In this document: one piece after another, positions 11,928-21,625 of the stretch
How positions within the stretch are numbered: the first letter of the stretch is position 1
Layout: every line of letters starts with the position of its first letter
Assembly: GCF_014898055.3 (NCBI RefSeq)
Contig: NW_023605083.1
Location: 64,210,228-64,274,227, forward strand
Source: Talpa occidentalis
Lineage: Eukaryota > Chordata > Mammalia > Eulipotyphla > Talpidae
Length of the DNA: 64,000 nt
Direction: 5' to 3'
Translations under genes and position numbers: made by a program
Notes under the pieces: model-generated
Databases searched by the model: none
What the model saw: the letters and a program-made list of their open reading frames with translations, nothing else
What the model was told of the DNA's origin: nothing

Positions 11928-11964
11928 ACGGCAGTGTAGCATCCTAGTTAAGATCAGTATTTGG

Positions 11965-12425
11965 AATTAGATTGCTAGAGTCTGATAATTCTTGTGGAAT
12001 AGCCTTAAGTAAGCTCAGTTTTCTCATATATCAAATGGTGGTAATAACTATCATATGGGTTTGTTTTTTTAAAAGATTTATTTATTTATTTATACAAACA
12101 CTGGGTACAGTCAGAAGTGCGGGAGGGTGAGAGGATTCACCACAGCCAGAGCGGGGAGCAGAGCAGGCAGACCGACGAAATACACTGCTGAGGGGAGCAG
12201 CGGGCGTGTCAGGAGAGGTCTGCGCGCCATGTGGGACCCTTGCCAGTGGCCAGGGATCGAACCGGCACCACAGAAGCTGCGGGCAGCCTCGCAGCCCAGT
12301 GCTCAACCGCTGCACCACCAGGGGAGGCCCCATATGGGTTTTTATAAGGATTAAATTAGTTAATACTAGTAAAGTGCTTAGGACAGTGCCCAGCATATAG
12401 TAAACCCTAGATTAGTGTTAGGTAA
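11965..12425 (+). mobile_element. MIR split by SINE copy 3
   Basis: The left part (AGCTCAGTTTTCTCATATAT, 'caaatggtggtaataactat') and right part (AAGGATTAAATTAGTTAATA, 'aaagtgcttaggacagtgcc') are consecutive MIR segments on either side of the insertion. Confidence 0.8.
12052..12341 (-). mobile_element. tRNA-derived SINE copy 3 (minus), inserted in a MIR
   Basis: The body is about 12063-12330; TSD CATATGGGTTT at 12052-12062 and 12331-12341. The sequence on both sides is one MIR, so the order of insertion is clear: MIR first, this SINE later. Confidence 0.92.
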
Positions 12426-12859
12426 GATAGAAAGCCATGAATTCCCAAAATAGTAAATGAGTGTTGATATGTGCTATGGGCTGGGAATCCAGGAGAAACA
12501 CCCACACTTGTCTTGGTGATGATGAGAGGGAAGTAGCAGAGACTTGGCAAAGGGGTGATGTCCATATCCATCCTGAAGGAGAAACACGCTTGAGCCAGGC
12601 AAAAGGGAGCGGGGAACTGGGGATCTCCTGTAGGGGGAGATGTAAGTGCAAGGACTAGGGGGTCAGAGAGAGCATGATGCACTGGCAGAAACACTTCACG
12701 TGGCAGCACAAGAGGGGCTGTCAGTGTGAGCCAGAGCCTGACAAGGGAGGTACTATGTGCCACCCGAGGATTTTACATTTCACCTGTCCATTTATCCTTT
12801 TGTCATCCTTCTATCCAGCTCGCAAATAGTTATGAGCTCCTGTATGGTCCCCACTGCCC

Positions 12860-13310
12860 AGACTCCTGTTTAGCTCTGCATACCCTGCCTTATCTCTCTA
12901 GCCTCCCTGGTTCTTGCTTCTAAAGGCATCCTCCATCCTCTCTTCTGTCCAGTTACTGGTATTCCTCTTGAATGCATGCTGCTTGCTTATGCCTCTGGGC
13001 CTTTGCACCCGCTCTTCCTTGTGTCTAGAACTGCCTGCCTTCTTTTTGAACTCCTTTTGGAAAATAACTCTCCCTTCCTCTGATTTTGCAAGAAGCATGC
13101 CTGTCACCATCATCAATCACTAAGACTCAGGAAGGAAGATTCATATTTCCCCAGGAATCAGCCCCCTGACCTACCTGCCAGACCTGAATTTGTTACTTCC
13201 TTTCCTGTGTCTTCATCACAGTCCTCACTTCCCTTTGTCACCTTGGTCTGTCCAGGGTCTTTCTTTCCATCAGAATGGGAGTGCTGTGAGGGGAGGGCCA
13301 TGTCTGCCGT
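12860..13310 (+). mobile_element. L2-like 3' fragment
   Basis: The order 'gggcctttgcacccgctctt', TGCCTGCCTTC..., and later GGGAGTGCTGTGAGGGGAGG with GGCCATGTCTG matches the worn 3' end of a sense L2. Confidence 0.55.
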
Positions 13311-13854
13311 ACCTCCACTGGGGAAGGGGAAACCCAGAAACCTTGATCCTGCCTCAAGGACCACACCCTTGTGGGGAAGGTTGACTGCAGGAAGTGTCAC
13401 TAGGATACTAGGCAGAGTAGACCAGCAGGCGCCTGGGACCTCCACGCCTGGCCTTGGGAGCCCAAGGTGAAGTTCCCAAGGACCAGAAGAGGGGTGTTCT
13501 TTGCCCGCCAGAGCCTGACTCCAGCTGTGCAAACAGTTTTTGCGAAGTGCATCTTGGCTTCCCCCACTCCATTTGTCCTGCACAGTTTGCTTTGGCTTCA
13601 ACCCAGTCTCAGGCCCTTCATTCCTTCCTGCTGGTTCCCTTTTCTCTTTTGGCTTCCCAGGCCTCACGCCTCAGACCACGAGAGCTCCATTCGAGCCAAA
13701 ACCCGAGGCTCAATCAAAACCAAACATAAAGGAAAACAGAAAAGAAGCTCAGCCTGTAGGGCCTAGTGTCTGAGTCCTGTAGCCCTGTTAACTTCCATGC
13801 TCAGAACTGTGCCCTGCCCTTGCTGACCCCAAGCCATTATTCAGAACTTCTTTC

Positions 13855-14130
13855 TTTGGCAAAACTTTGTTGAGGAGCTCTTATTTGTCAGTCACTCTAC
13901 TAAGACACATTATCTCATTTAACCATTCATCACCATCGCCATGACCATTATCACCATGTGAAGCAGATATTATTATCACTGCTCCATTCACACATGGACA
14001 ATTCAATCTCAGGAGAGGCAAAGCAAATTGCTGCAGCGCAGGTGGCTAGTAAGTGGCAGAGCCAGATTTGGGCTCCGGGGTCTCTCCTTCTGGGACCCGA
14101 GCCTCCACCTGCTGTGCTAGCCCCTCTGTC
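13855..14130 (-). mobile_element. MIR, antisense
   Basis: ACATTATCTCATTTAACCAT, ATTATTATCACTGC and 'ggtggctagtaagtggcaga' are reverse MIR blocks. Confidence 0.7.
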
Positions 14131-14199
14131 AGCCACAGCCCAGCACACTAGGCAGGGCGAGCACTCTAGTTTGGCCCTTCCAGCTCAGGAAGGATGAGT

Positions 14200-14420
14200 G
14201 GAAAAAGGAGCACTGGACTGGGAGTCAAGAGACATGAGTTAAAACCCAGCTCTGGGCCTCCCCTGGTGGCGCAGTGGTTGAGCGCTGGGTTGCGAGGCTG
14301 CCCGCAGCCTCTGCAGCACGGGTTCATTCCCTGGCCGCTGGTGAGGGTCCCACAAAAAAAACAAAAACAAAAAAACCCAGCTCTGTCATTCCCTTTGCCT
14401 GTGACTCTGGGAAAGATTTT
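14200..14420 (+). mobile_element. MIR split by SINE copy 4
   Basis: AGCACTGGACTGGGAGTCAA before the insertion and 'ctgtgactctgggaaagatt' after it belong to one MIR. Confidence 0.7.
14241..14384 (+). mobile_element. tRNA-derived SINE copy 4 (plus), shortened to the tRNA-like head
   Basis: The head (GGGCCTCCCCTGGTGGCGCA) starts at about 14254. After about 100 bases, at GAGGGTCCCAC, the sequence passes straight into an A-rich tail (AAAAACAAAAAC type) without the usual 150-base body. The TSD AAAACCCAGCTCT at 14241-14253 and 14372-14384 is perfect, so this is a complete insertion of a short form. It lies within a MIR. Confidence 0.9.
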
Positions 14421-14669
14421 TACTGTCCTTGGTTCTCCGGCCACCGTTGTCTTGTTTTCTCTATTCATTTGGAGATCCGACTTAGTATATTTTGCAGCCC
14501 CTTCCAAGTAGTTAGATTCGGGGAACTGAATGTACCCTATAATGCCTCAGTGGGAGAGCTGCTTGGATGTGGGAATGATCTAGACCAGAGAGGGCTTAAT
14601 ATCCAATGTTATTACGCAGATTAACAGCCTACCCAGCCACCCACTCTAACATTTTAATTCTCTGTTTAG

Positions 14670-14728
14670 TCATAGAAGGCAAAGGCCTGATGAGCAAAGA
14701 GCCTGGTGTCTGTGATTCCTACGTGAAG
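14670..14728 (+). CDS. RGS3: RGS3 exon 3 (C2 domain, residues 44-63)
   Basis: The acceptor is CTCTGTTTAG and the exon is 59 nt. It encodes I-IEGKGLMSKEPGVCDSYVK, the second strand and calcium-loop 1 region of the C2 domain. The CDSYVK segment aligns with the usual SDPYVK motif of C2 domains, but here the conserved Pro is Ser. The donor is AAG|GTATAT, which lacks G at +5 and is weak; it ends exactly in phase 0. The alternative of reading through the donor gives an unrelated tail, so the splice site is preferred on homology. Confidence 0.93.
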
Positions 14729-15804
14729 GTATATGATGAGGAGGTACCAGGGGTGGGTCTGGATGGGGTGGGAGGGGTGATGAGGGGCCATATCACTGGA
14801 CCAAATCTCAAGGTCCCTGCCTGTCTGTGGCCTGGGGCCATTTGTAGTGGCAACTACCACATTATTAGCTCAGTAGGCATTTATTAGTCCCAGTGATGAG
14901 GCCCCGAGCAGAGATACCCCCCTCCCTTAGCCGCCCTGGTCACTAGGATTTCCTGTAAGAGCTGGAGTCTTACTGGTCATCTTAGTCCTTCACATAGATG
15001 AACACAATGGGAGTGCAGATGACAGAAATCCACACACAAACCCAAACCCTCTCATGAAAAGCCATGTCTTGTTCTTCTCCCCTCACAAAACTACAGGCAG
15101 GATGGCCAGGTCTGGGTAGTGCAGTGGAAGGAATATCTCCAGGGGCTTGGATGGTCCATCTGAGGGGGCCCTTGCAGTGAAGAGAGAGGCCCCACAGGGA
15201 CAGTGGCCTACTTCTAGCCAGAGTCAAAGGCCACATGCCTCTTAGAGTGTGGTGGCTGGAATGCCAAGCCAGGCCTGCTGCACCACTCTGTATTCTTCCT
15301 GAAGCTCCTGGGTTGACTGGAGGCTCTTATGGGCGAGGATTGGTCAGGAGCAGGCAGGGGAGCCTGAGGCAAGGGGAAAACCGCGCTAGGGTGAAAGCAT
15401 GGATTTGGGGCCTTGGTAGGGGCCAACCTGCAGCCTCTTGGGGAGGTTGCACCTCAGCAGCTGTTGGCAGTATAGCAGAGATGAGGCCTTTTGCTTTGGG
15501 GGAAACCTCTCTGCTTGGAGGAAGAGCAGAAACGGCAGGTTTGACCCCACCTCTGGCTGGGCTGGTGACTGCCTTCTTGGTCCCACCCACTCCTGGGCCC
15601 TGTCCTGGCATCTGCCTCCACTGCCTTTGGCTTGGAGCTCCTTATTACTTCCCAGGGTCTGACTGAGGACTCCACGCTGTCCTCTGCAGAGTTTGAAGGA
15701 GACCGAGGAAACATATAGCTTGGAGCCGTGCACAGTCAGCTGCTGGGCTTAGGTGACTGTGTGACCCCCAAGATCAACTGACATTTGCTTTTTTCCAATT
15801 CAAG
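14729..15804 (+). other. RGS3: RGS3 intron 3
   Basis: The intron is 1.08 kb of GC-balanced unique sequence. I recognise no transposon, RNA gene or coding segment in it. Confidence 0.8.
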
Positions 15805-15899
15805 ATCTCTTTGATCCCTGACGATGATCGGCTACGCCGGCGGAAGACGCAGACTGTCGCAGACTGCAGAGACCCAGTCTTCCATGAGCACTTCTTCTT
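15805..15899 (+). CDS. RGS3: RGS3 exon 4 (C2 domain, residues 64-94)
   Basis: The acceptor is TTCCAATTCAAG and the donor is TTCTT|GTAAGC. The 95-nt exon encodes ISLIPDDDRLRRRKTQTVAD and then CRDPVFHEHFF plus two bases of Phe95. This is the central C2 sheet: a strand, a basic patch (RLRRRK) and the typical NPxFNE-like element, here DPVFHE. The basic patch could contact acidic phospholipid heads; that is inference from the family. It enters in phase 0 and leaves in phase 2. Confidence 0.94.
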
Positions 15900-16928
15900 G
15901 TAAGCACCTCCTGCCGCCAGCCCTCGAGAGGAGAGGGAAGGAGTGTTTATCTGAAACAGCGCTATTTGCCAAATCTAGAACTAGATCTAAGCAGAAAAAC
16001 TGACTTCTAAAGGATGTCTTTGTTTTCTCACTCACTGTGTCCTTGCATCCCTGGCCCCTGGCCCGGCAGCAGCGAGGTCCACCGTGATAAGGTATCCCTT
16101 GGTGGCTTCTCATGACTAAGATGCCTGGCTTGAGGCTGGCAGTCCCTGAAAAGAGTCAGCAATTTCCTTCTGTGCCTCGGGCCAAGTTTTCTCCTTTAGC
16201 AGAAGGAATTTTCTAAGCTAAGGGATGTTTTGCCTGCCCGCCTGTGCTCTCCGCCCCCTCGTAAGCCTTGCTAACCTCCTAGCCTCAGCTTCCTTATTTG
16301 TAAAATGGGCCTATACCAACCTCAGAGAGCTGTGGTGTCAATGAACCCATGTAGCATCAAGCACCAGCCCGCGTTGTTGTTATTATTATTAATCCTTTCC
16401 TGCATTCCTGAACTCTGAGGCCAATGGGAAAGTAATGGACATTTTGTGTGCTCCTATTAGTGACCATTGATATTTTTTTTCTCCCCTACAGAAGGTAATT
16501 TTGCTTTTTGTAGAAAAATAGTAAATTTTGGGTGGAATTCTTTTTAGTACCCTAGGAAAAATAGTAAATATTGATAGCAGAAGGAAAAAAACAGGCCTCA
16601 CCTTACTACTCTCTGATGTGCCTTGTTTTATTTCTTTTCAGATGCTTGAATTTGTGTGGGTGTGTATGTGTGTGTTTCCAAAAATGGAATTGTTTTATAG
16701 TGTTGTGTTATAACCTCCTTTTTGTCTACAACAATGTAAAGTAAACTCTCTTATGTATGTAAAATACTCACCTACTACACTATTTGTTCTCTGGTTTATT
16801 TAACCAGTTCCTTATGGTTGGATGTTTAGGTTATTTCCAAATTTTGCAATGTGGACAGCCTCCGTGGGTCTGTCCTGAGCCTGGAGCTTGGCCCCCCTCA
16901 TGCTCTGACTGTCTGGTTTGCTTTGTAG
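15900..16928 (+). other. RGS3: RGS3 intron 4
   Basis: The intron is 1.03 kb. A MIR remnant is visible near 16270-16350 (TTCCTTATTTGTAAAATGGG core). An old LINE-like tail, recognised by the phrase 'accagttccttatggttgga tgtttaggtt', occupies about 16590-16870. The rest is unassigned. Confidence 0.75.
16590..16870. mobile_element. old LINE-type remnant in intron 4
   Basis: The phrases 'tttaaccagttccttatggt' and 'ggttatttccaaattttgca' resemble ancient LINE 3' sequence. It stops about 60 bases before exon 5. Confidence 0.45.
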
Positions 16929-16997
16929 TCCCGTCCAAGAGGAAGATGAGCAGAAGCGCCTCCTGGTCACGGTGTGGAACAGGGCGGGTGACTCCAG
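16929..16997 (+). CDS. RGS3: RGS3 exon 5 (C2 domain, residues 95-117)
   Basis: The acceptor is GCTTTGTAG and the donor CCAG|GTGAGG. The 69-nt exon encodes PVQEEDEQKRLLVTVWNRAG then DS plus two bases of Arg118. LLVTVWN is a core C2 strand. The following loop (NRAGDSR) corresponds to calcium-loop 3, where calcium-binding C2 domains carry DxD; here the first Asp position is Asn and only one Asp (in GDS) is nearby, so calcium binding is probably weak or absent. It enters in phase 2 and leaves in phase 2. Confidence 0.94.
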
Positions 16998-17842
16998 GTG
17001 AGGGGAACTGCAGAGCTGGGGGCAGATCTGGCCCTGGGCTTGTGGGTGGGTGGCAACCAAGCATCCAGCATCCAGCAGGGGCTCAGCCAGTACTTATTGG
17101 ACCAGTGAGTGGTGGTGGTAGACTTCAAGCCAAAAGGGATTTTGAACTTAGGACAGAGATCAAGATAAGACAGGAGATAAAGTTGGGCAAAAGTAGGTCT
17201 TGTGAAAGAAGTCTCTGTGAAGACTGTAGTGTTTCCAGAGGCAGTGGTGGGGAAGGGAGAAGGCCTCGAGCAGGGAAGAGGGCAGGGTATTAGCACCCGG
17301 GCTTTGGTGGAGGGCGAGTGAAGTGTTTGCACACGCGGAGGTGGGAAGCGCTCTCCCAAAATTATTCAGTCTATGGTTATAGAAACAGTTGGCTAATCAA
17401 TAAAATTTAAGGAATAAAAAGGAGAGATAACAGTGGAAAGGGCATGCTGGGTGGTAACACAGTTTGAGCAAAGGCAGGAACCCAGGAATATGCAGGGTGG
17501 GCGCAGGCTGCCAGAGGAGGGCTGTGTAGGAGATGCGGAAGTTCTAGGAGAATCCAGACAGGCTGGTCTTGCAGGCAGACCAGAGTAGGAGGCCAGACGT
17601 AGTCATTAGTGAGGGTGGCCAATACAGAGCAGGGAGGACTGTTGGGTAGGACGGTGTGAATTGACTGCTAAAGAAAGAGGGTAAGAGCACCTGACTGAGT
17701 GCCATGGCCCACCCAGAGCAGCAGGGGAGAGACAGCTGGTACAAGAAACTGGGGAGACCCTGTGACCAGCAACATTTGTCAAGGAACCATAGAATCAGAT
17801 GGTGACTGAGAGAGGGCCTATCTATGTAAATGAAAAGCAGCT

Positions 17843-18158
17843 CTAGTCACCAGTTTATTTATTTATTTATTAAAGATTTATTTAATTTATTTGTTTATAC
17901 AAGCACTAGGTACAGTCAGAAGCGTGGGAGGGTGAGAGAATTCACCAGAGCCAGAGCGGGGAGCAGAGCAGGCAGAAGGACCGAAGTACACTGCTGAGGG
18001 GAACAGCGGGCGGCAGGAGAGGTCTGCGCGCCATGTAGGACCCTCCTCCGGTGGCCGGGGAGCACGGGGGATCGAACCGGCGCTGCAGAGGCTGCGGGCA
18101 GCTTCGTAACCCAGCGCTCAACTGCTGCGCCACTGGGGAGGCCCTAGTCACCAGTTTA
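17843..18158 (-). mobile_element. tRNA-derived SINE copy 5 (minus)
   Basis: The body is about 17858-18143; perfect 15-bp TSD CTAGTCACCAGTTTA at 17843-17857 and 18144-18158. The tail is a clean TTTA repeat, and the copy is little diverged from copies 2 and 7. Confidence 0.93.
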
Positions 18159-18324
18159 GACCCAGAAAATATTTTGGGGTTGACTACTGTTTAGGACCAT
18201 AAATTTTGCAGCTAGTGTGCTTTTTCAAGTTGATCCTTATTCAACTTTCATAATGAAGGATTTGTCTAAGTGAAAATAGAAAATCTACATTTTATTATAG
18301 GATGGTACTTATGCTATTGTAGAC

Positions 18325-18398
18325 CCCATCTGTCCATCCATCTGTCCATCCAGCCATCCATCCATCCATCCAGCCAGCCAGCCAGCCAGCCAGCCATC
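18325..18398 (+). repeat. (CCAT/CCAG)n tetranucleotide repeat
   Basis: An ATCC/ATCT array turns into a CAGC array with no interruption, showing two homogenised sub-blocks. Confidence 0.95.
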
Positions 18399-18574
18399 AG
18401 GTCCTGGGTACAGCCTTGTTGTAGTTGCTGGAGACACATGGCGTCACTTGGAGACTCTTTTTCTCTAGGGGACCGTTGATAGAGACTTGGGGGAGGGTGT
18501 GAGAAGGATGTTATGTTAATAATAACAAGAACAACCAATTCCTGGGTGTTGACCACAAACCAGCAGGACATAGA

Positions 18575-18735
18575 GCATTATCTCACTTCATTCTTGCAAC
18601 AGCTCTAAGAGGACTATTTTTTGTCCTAAGTTTTCAGAAGAAGAAATGAAAGCTAAGCACAAGTAACTTGCCAGTGAACAGCAGAGCCAGATGGGAACTG
18701 AGGCAGGTACCCCAGAGTTCTTACTCTCAACACTG
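18575..18735 (-). mobile_element. MIR, antisense
   Basis: TTATCTCACTTCATTCTTGC, AGTAACTTGCCAGTGAACAG and 'cagagccagatgggaactga' form a reverse MIR. Confidence 0.75.
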
Positions 18736-18949
18736 TAATGCCTCCTGGCTGTACAAAGGATAGAAGAATGAGCCAGGAGGGTATAAAGGGCAGGGCAGCA
18801 GTAGAGACAGGAGGGCTCTGCAAATGCATTGGTGTGCTGGATGTCAGGTATCAAGTAGAAACTGGCTGGAGAAATGAAGAGCCTGGCATAAGCCAAATTG
18901 GATGATTCTATAGGACTTTTTTTTGGAATGTGAATTTTCTCCTAAGGCC

Positions 18950-19065
18950 CAAGGTTCTCAATCCTGGATAAACATAGAATCACCTGTGGTGCTTGTGAGG
19001 AATACATATTCCCAGGTTCCACACAGATAAACCTGAATCTTCATGGGCTGGGCCCATGAAGCTTT
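18950..19065. mobile_element. MER5-like DNA transposon remnant
   Basis: AGGTTCTCAATCCTGGATAA and 'atagaatcacctgtggtgct' resemble one end of a MER5 element. Confidence 0.55.
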
Positions 19066-19653
19066 CTGGGGGAGCCCCCTGCAGCTGGTTTGGTGTTTGG
19101 GAATCTGGCGATGGGGAGATACTGAAGGTTGTTGAGCAAGGGAATGGTAGGTGTGTATTATACATCTGTCATTCTGGTAGGTATTTGGAAGGCTGGGGAG
19201 GAGCTAGGAGTTTCTCATGATCTGCAAGAGATGATTTAGGGAGAGGAGGCATACTTAGGAGATTAAATCAGTAGTTCTTCGTGCTGATTGGACTGGGAGA
19301 GCAGTGGGGGACATCTAGGATAATTCCCGGGTAACTGGTAGTGTCTCCAACCAAGCCAGGGTGTACTGGTGGGGAAGCAGAGCCAGCCTGAGGGCTGGTG
19401 AAGTAGAGGTAATTGGGGTGCACCCAGGTGAAAGCTGTGTCAGAGGGGTTGCCTTTGCTGACCTGGAGTTCGGGGAGAGAGAGGTCTGTCCAGGGTGGGA
19501 TGTGGGAGAGGTGAGCCCCAGGGCAGTGGGTGAACTTCTGAGCAGGTGAGACCACCCACCAAGGCAGTGAGTGCCAAGGACTAAAGGTCAGACTCCTGTG
19601 TTGAAGGGAAAGCCCCGCACGTGACAGATGGAAGGCTGTCTGGGGAGCCCACA

Positions 19654-19684
19654 GGGGTGGGGGTGGGGTGGGGTGGGGTGGGGG
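19654..19684 (+). repeat. (GGGGT)n tract
   Basis: Six G blocks of four or five separated by single T bases; a strong G-quadruplex candidate on the coding strand. Confidence 0.9.
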
Positions 19685-20194
19685 ACGGACAGAGTGGAGC
19701 AGGTTCTGGAATTTGACTCCTAACTGTGGGAGCTTCTCTTCCTTCCCTGCCCTCCACCCTCCTGCGATGCCAGAGCTGGTGGAGGAGCTAGCACGGCAGT
19801 CCACGGTTTTTGGAAAAGAGGGTGAGGCGGGGGAAAAGTGAGTCAGCGCCCAGTGAAGCAGCGTGACAGAAGCTGCTCTCCACTTGTTGCCTATTTTGGG
19901 AAAGTGAGATGTCTTATTAAACAAAACACAGTCGAACTCATGGTCACAGTCCCAATCCAAAGCTCGGGAGGGCCAGAGCAGGCTCAGACAGGCCTGCCTT
20001 CGGAAGGGCTGGGGAGTCGGGCTCTGCTGGGGGAGGTAGTAGCCGTCTGTCTCTGAAGGAGAAGGCCTCTGAGCTGGCGGAGGCAGACAGAGTGATTTCA
20101 GGAAACTTCTACCCGGCTGAATGCTCCCAAATCAAATTGGGCTTCTCTGAAAGATGGACATTCAGCTTATCAACATGAAAGACGATTGCGGAAG

Positions 20195-20340
20195 GAAGGA
20201 AATGAGCATTTATTGAACTGATCTCTGTGCCAAACACTTTACATACATTATTTCATTTAATCCTCATAACAACCCCAAGAGATAGGAATTATTATTGTCC
20301 CTTTCTTCAGAGAAGAGGAAACTGAGACTTACGAAGCGAA
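20195..20340 (-). mobile_element. MIR, antisense, first of two adjacent
   Basis: GAGCATTTATTGAACTGATC through 'tttaatcctcataacaaccc' to GAGGAAACTGAGACTTACG is a well-kept reverse MIR. Confidence 0.85.
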
Positions 20341-20359
20341 GGACTGTGCCTGAGCTTTA

Positions 20360-20590
20360 GAACAGCTTGTATTTACTAGGCACTTCCTATGTGTGAATGT
20401 GAATCAAAGCACATTCTTGCATCATCTAGTGTAATCTTCACAAAACCATATGCGATATTATTATTGTTGCTCTTTTACAGGGAAGGAAATAGAGACGCAG
20501 AGAGGTTAAGTAACTTGCCCAAGATAACACAGCTAGGATGCCGGGAAAACAAGGTGCAAAGCCAGGCAGCCTGGTGCCAAACTTGTGTAC
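20360..20590 (-). mobile_element. MIR, antisense, second of two adjacent
   Basis: GTATTTACTAGGCACTTCCT to 'aagtaacttgcccaagataa' CACAGCTAGGATGCCGGG is another reverse MIR, so two MIR copies lie head to tail. Confidence 0.8.
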
Positions 20591-20869
20591 CCGTAACCAC
20601 GGTACAATACACTTGACCTTTTCACACAGGTGATAAATGACTTCAAAACCATGCTCTTCTTGTTCAGTACACTTTGTCCATCAGGTCTTGGGCCACTTCC
20701 CATAGCATTTATAGTGTGATTTTGTATAAATCATCTGGCTGAATATGTGGCAGTTACATTTAGAAACTGAGTATCTGTTTCACGAATTCTGATGATCCTT
20801 CCAGTCTTGGCTGTAAACTTGCATCAGAGAAACAGGAGGCTATGCAGAAACATTCTGGAAAATGGCTAA

Positions 20870-21010
20870 ATGGCCATCGGTCATCACAGTGGGAGCTGAG
20901 GGAGACCGGCCTTGGAGCTGCCGATTTTGTCTGAGCTCTGCCTCGCCGTGAGACCATGGGCAAAATCCCTTCCTCATTCTGGGGCTCAGTTTCCTTGTCT
21001 GTAAAAGGCA
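20870..21010 (+). mobile_element. MIR fragment
   Basis: GGGGCTCAGTTTCCTTGTCT followed by GTAAAAGGCA is the sense MIR core. Confidence 0.65.
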
Positions 21011-21270
21011 CTGATCTCTTCTTTCAGCTTTCTGGTAGAAAATATCAAAATAATTTTTTTTGATATAAGATAGAAAATATCTACAAAGATAGAAAATATC
21101 AAAATAAAGCCTCAGAGCCTCACGGTCCCACTGCAGCAGTGATCAATATATGCCCAATCTTACTTCTTCTATGCTCCCACCCACTTTCCCCAATTCCAGT
21201 GGGTTATTTTAAAGCAAATCCCAAACATCACCTCATCTGTATGTATCTCGAAAAAGATGAATAAACATCA
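21010..21270 (-). mobile_element. old L1-type remnant left of the full-length L1
   Basis: TTATTTTAAAGCAAATCCCA followed by 'aacatcacctcatctgtatg' is typical of an antisense ancient L1. A local GAAAATATCAAAATAA repeat lies at 21036-21105. Confidence 0.5.
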
Positions 21271-21625
21271 TTGGCTTTGAATAAACATCCATTACCATTC
21301 CATTACCATGCTTAAAAAGCAACTGCGATTCCTTAATATCATTGACTATGGAACTGAGTTATTTAAAAGTTCTATTTCATGATATGGTGAAAGCCAAATG
21401 GAAGCTTCTAGAAACAAATGTAGCATTTTCAGAACTTGTGGCCAGAGAACAATCTTGGAGAGAATTGTAACATCACCCACCAAGTCACAGCACACTGGCA
21501 GACACACATATCTTTGAAGAACATAATCTTTTACACCAATAGTCCCCATGTGTGTGGAGAGTCAGCTTGCTATGTGGCACACATGGTCCTGTACTCTCTC
21601 CTTTCACTTGTCAAGACTTTGCCCA

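Larger units (their letters stand above)
11582..14669 (+). other. RGS3: RGS3 intron 2
   Basis: The intron is 3.1 kb. It holds a CATC/CTTC simple repeat (11890-11927), a MIR (about 11965-12425) split by a SINE, an L2-like stretch (about 12860-13310), an antisense MIR (about 13855-14130), and a second MIR (about 14200-14420) split by a shortened SINE. The 13320-13850 interval shows no recognisable element. Confidence 0.85.

Noticed and set aside
14606..14887. ORF containing the exon 3 peptide with a different N-terminus
   Set aside because: The N-terminal part translates the intron ahead of a good acceptor; no promoter or conserved start supports an alternative first exon.
19268..19960. 230-codon minus-strand ORF in intron 5
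   Set aside because: Pro/Ser-rich low-complexity translation, no recognisable domain, no splice or promoter support; it spans the C-rich complement of the (GGGGT)n tract, which favours open frames by chance.
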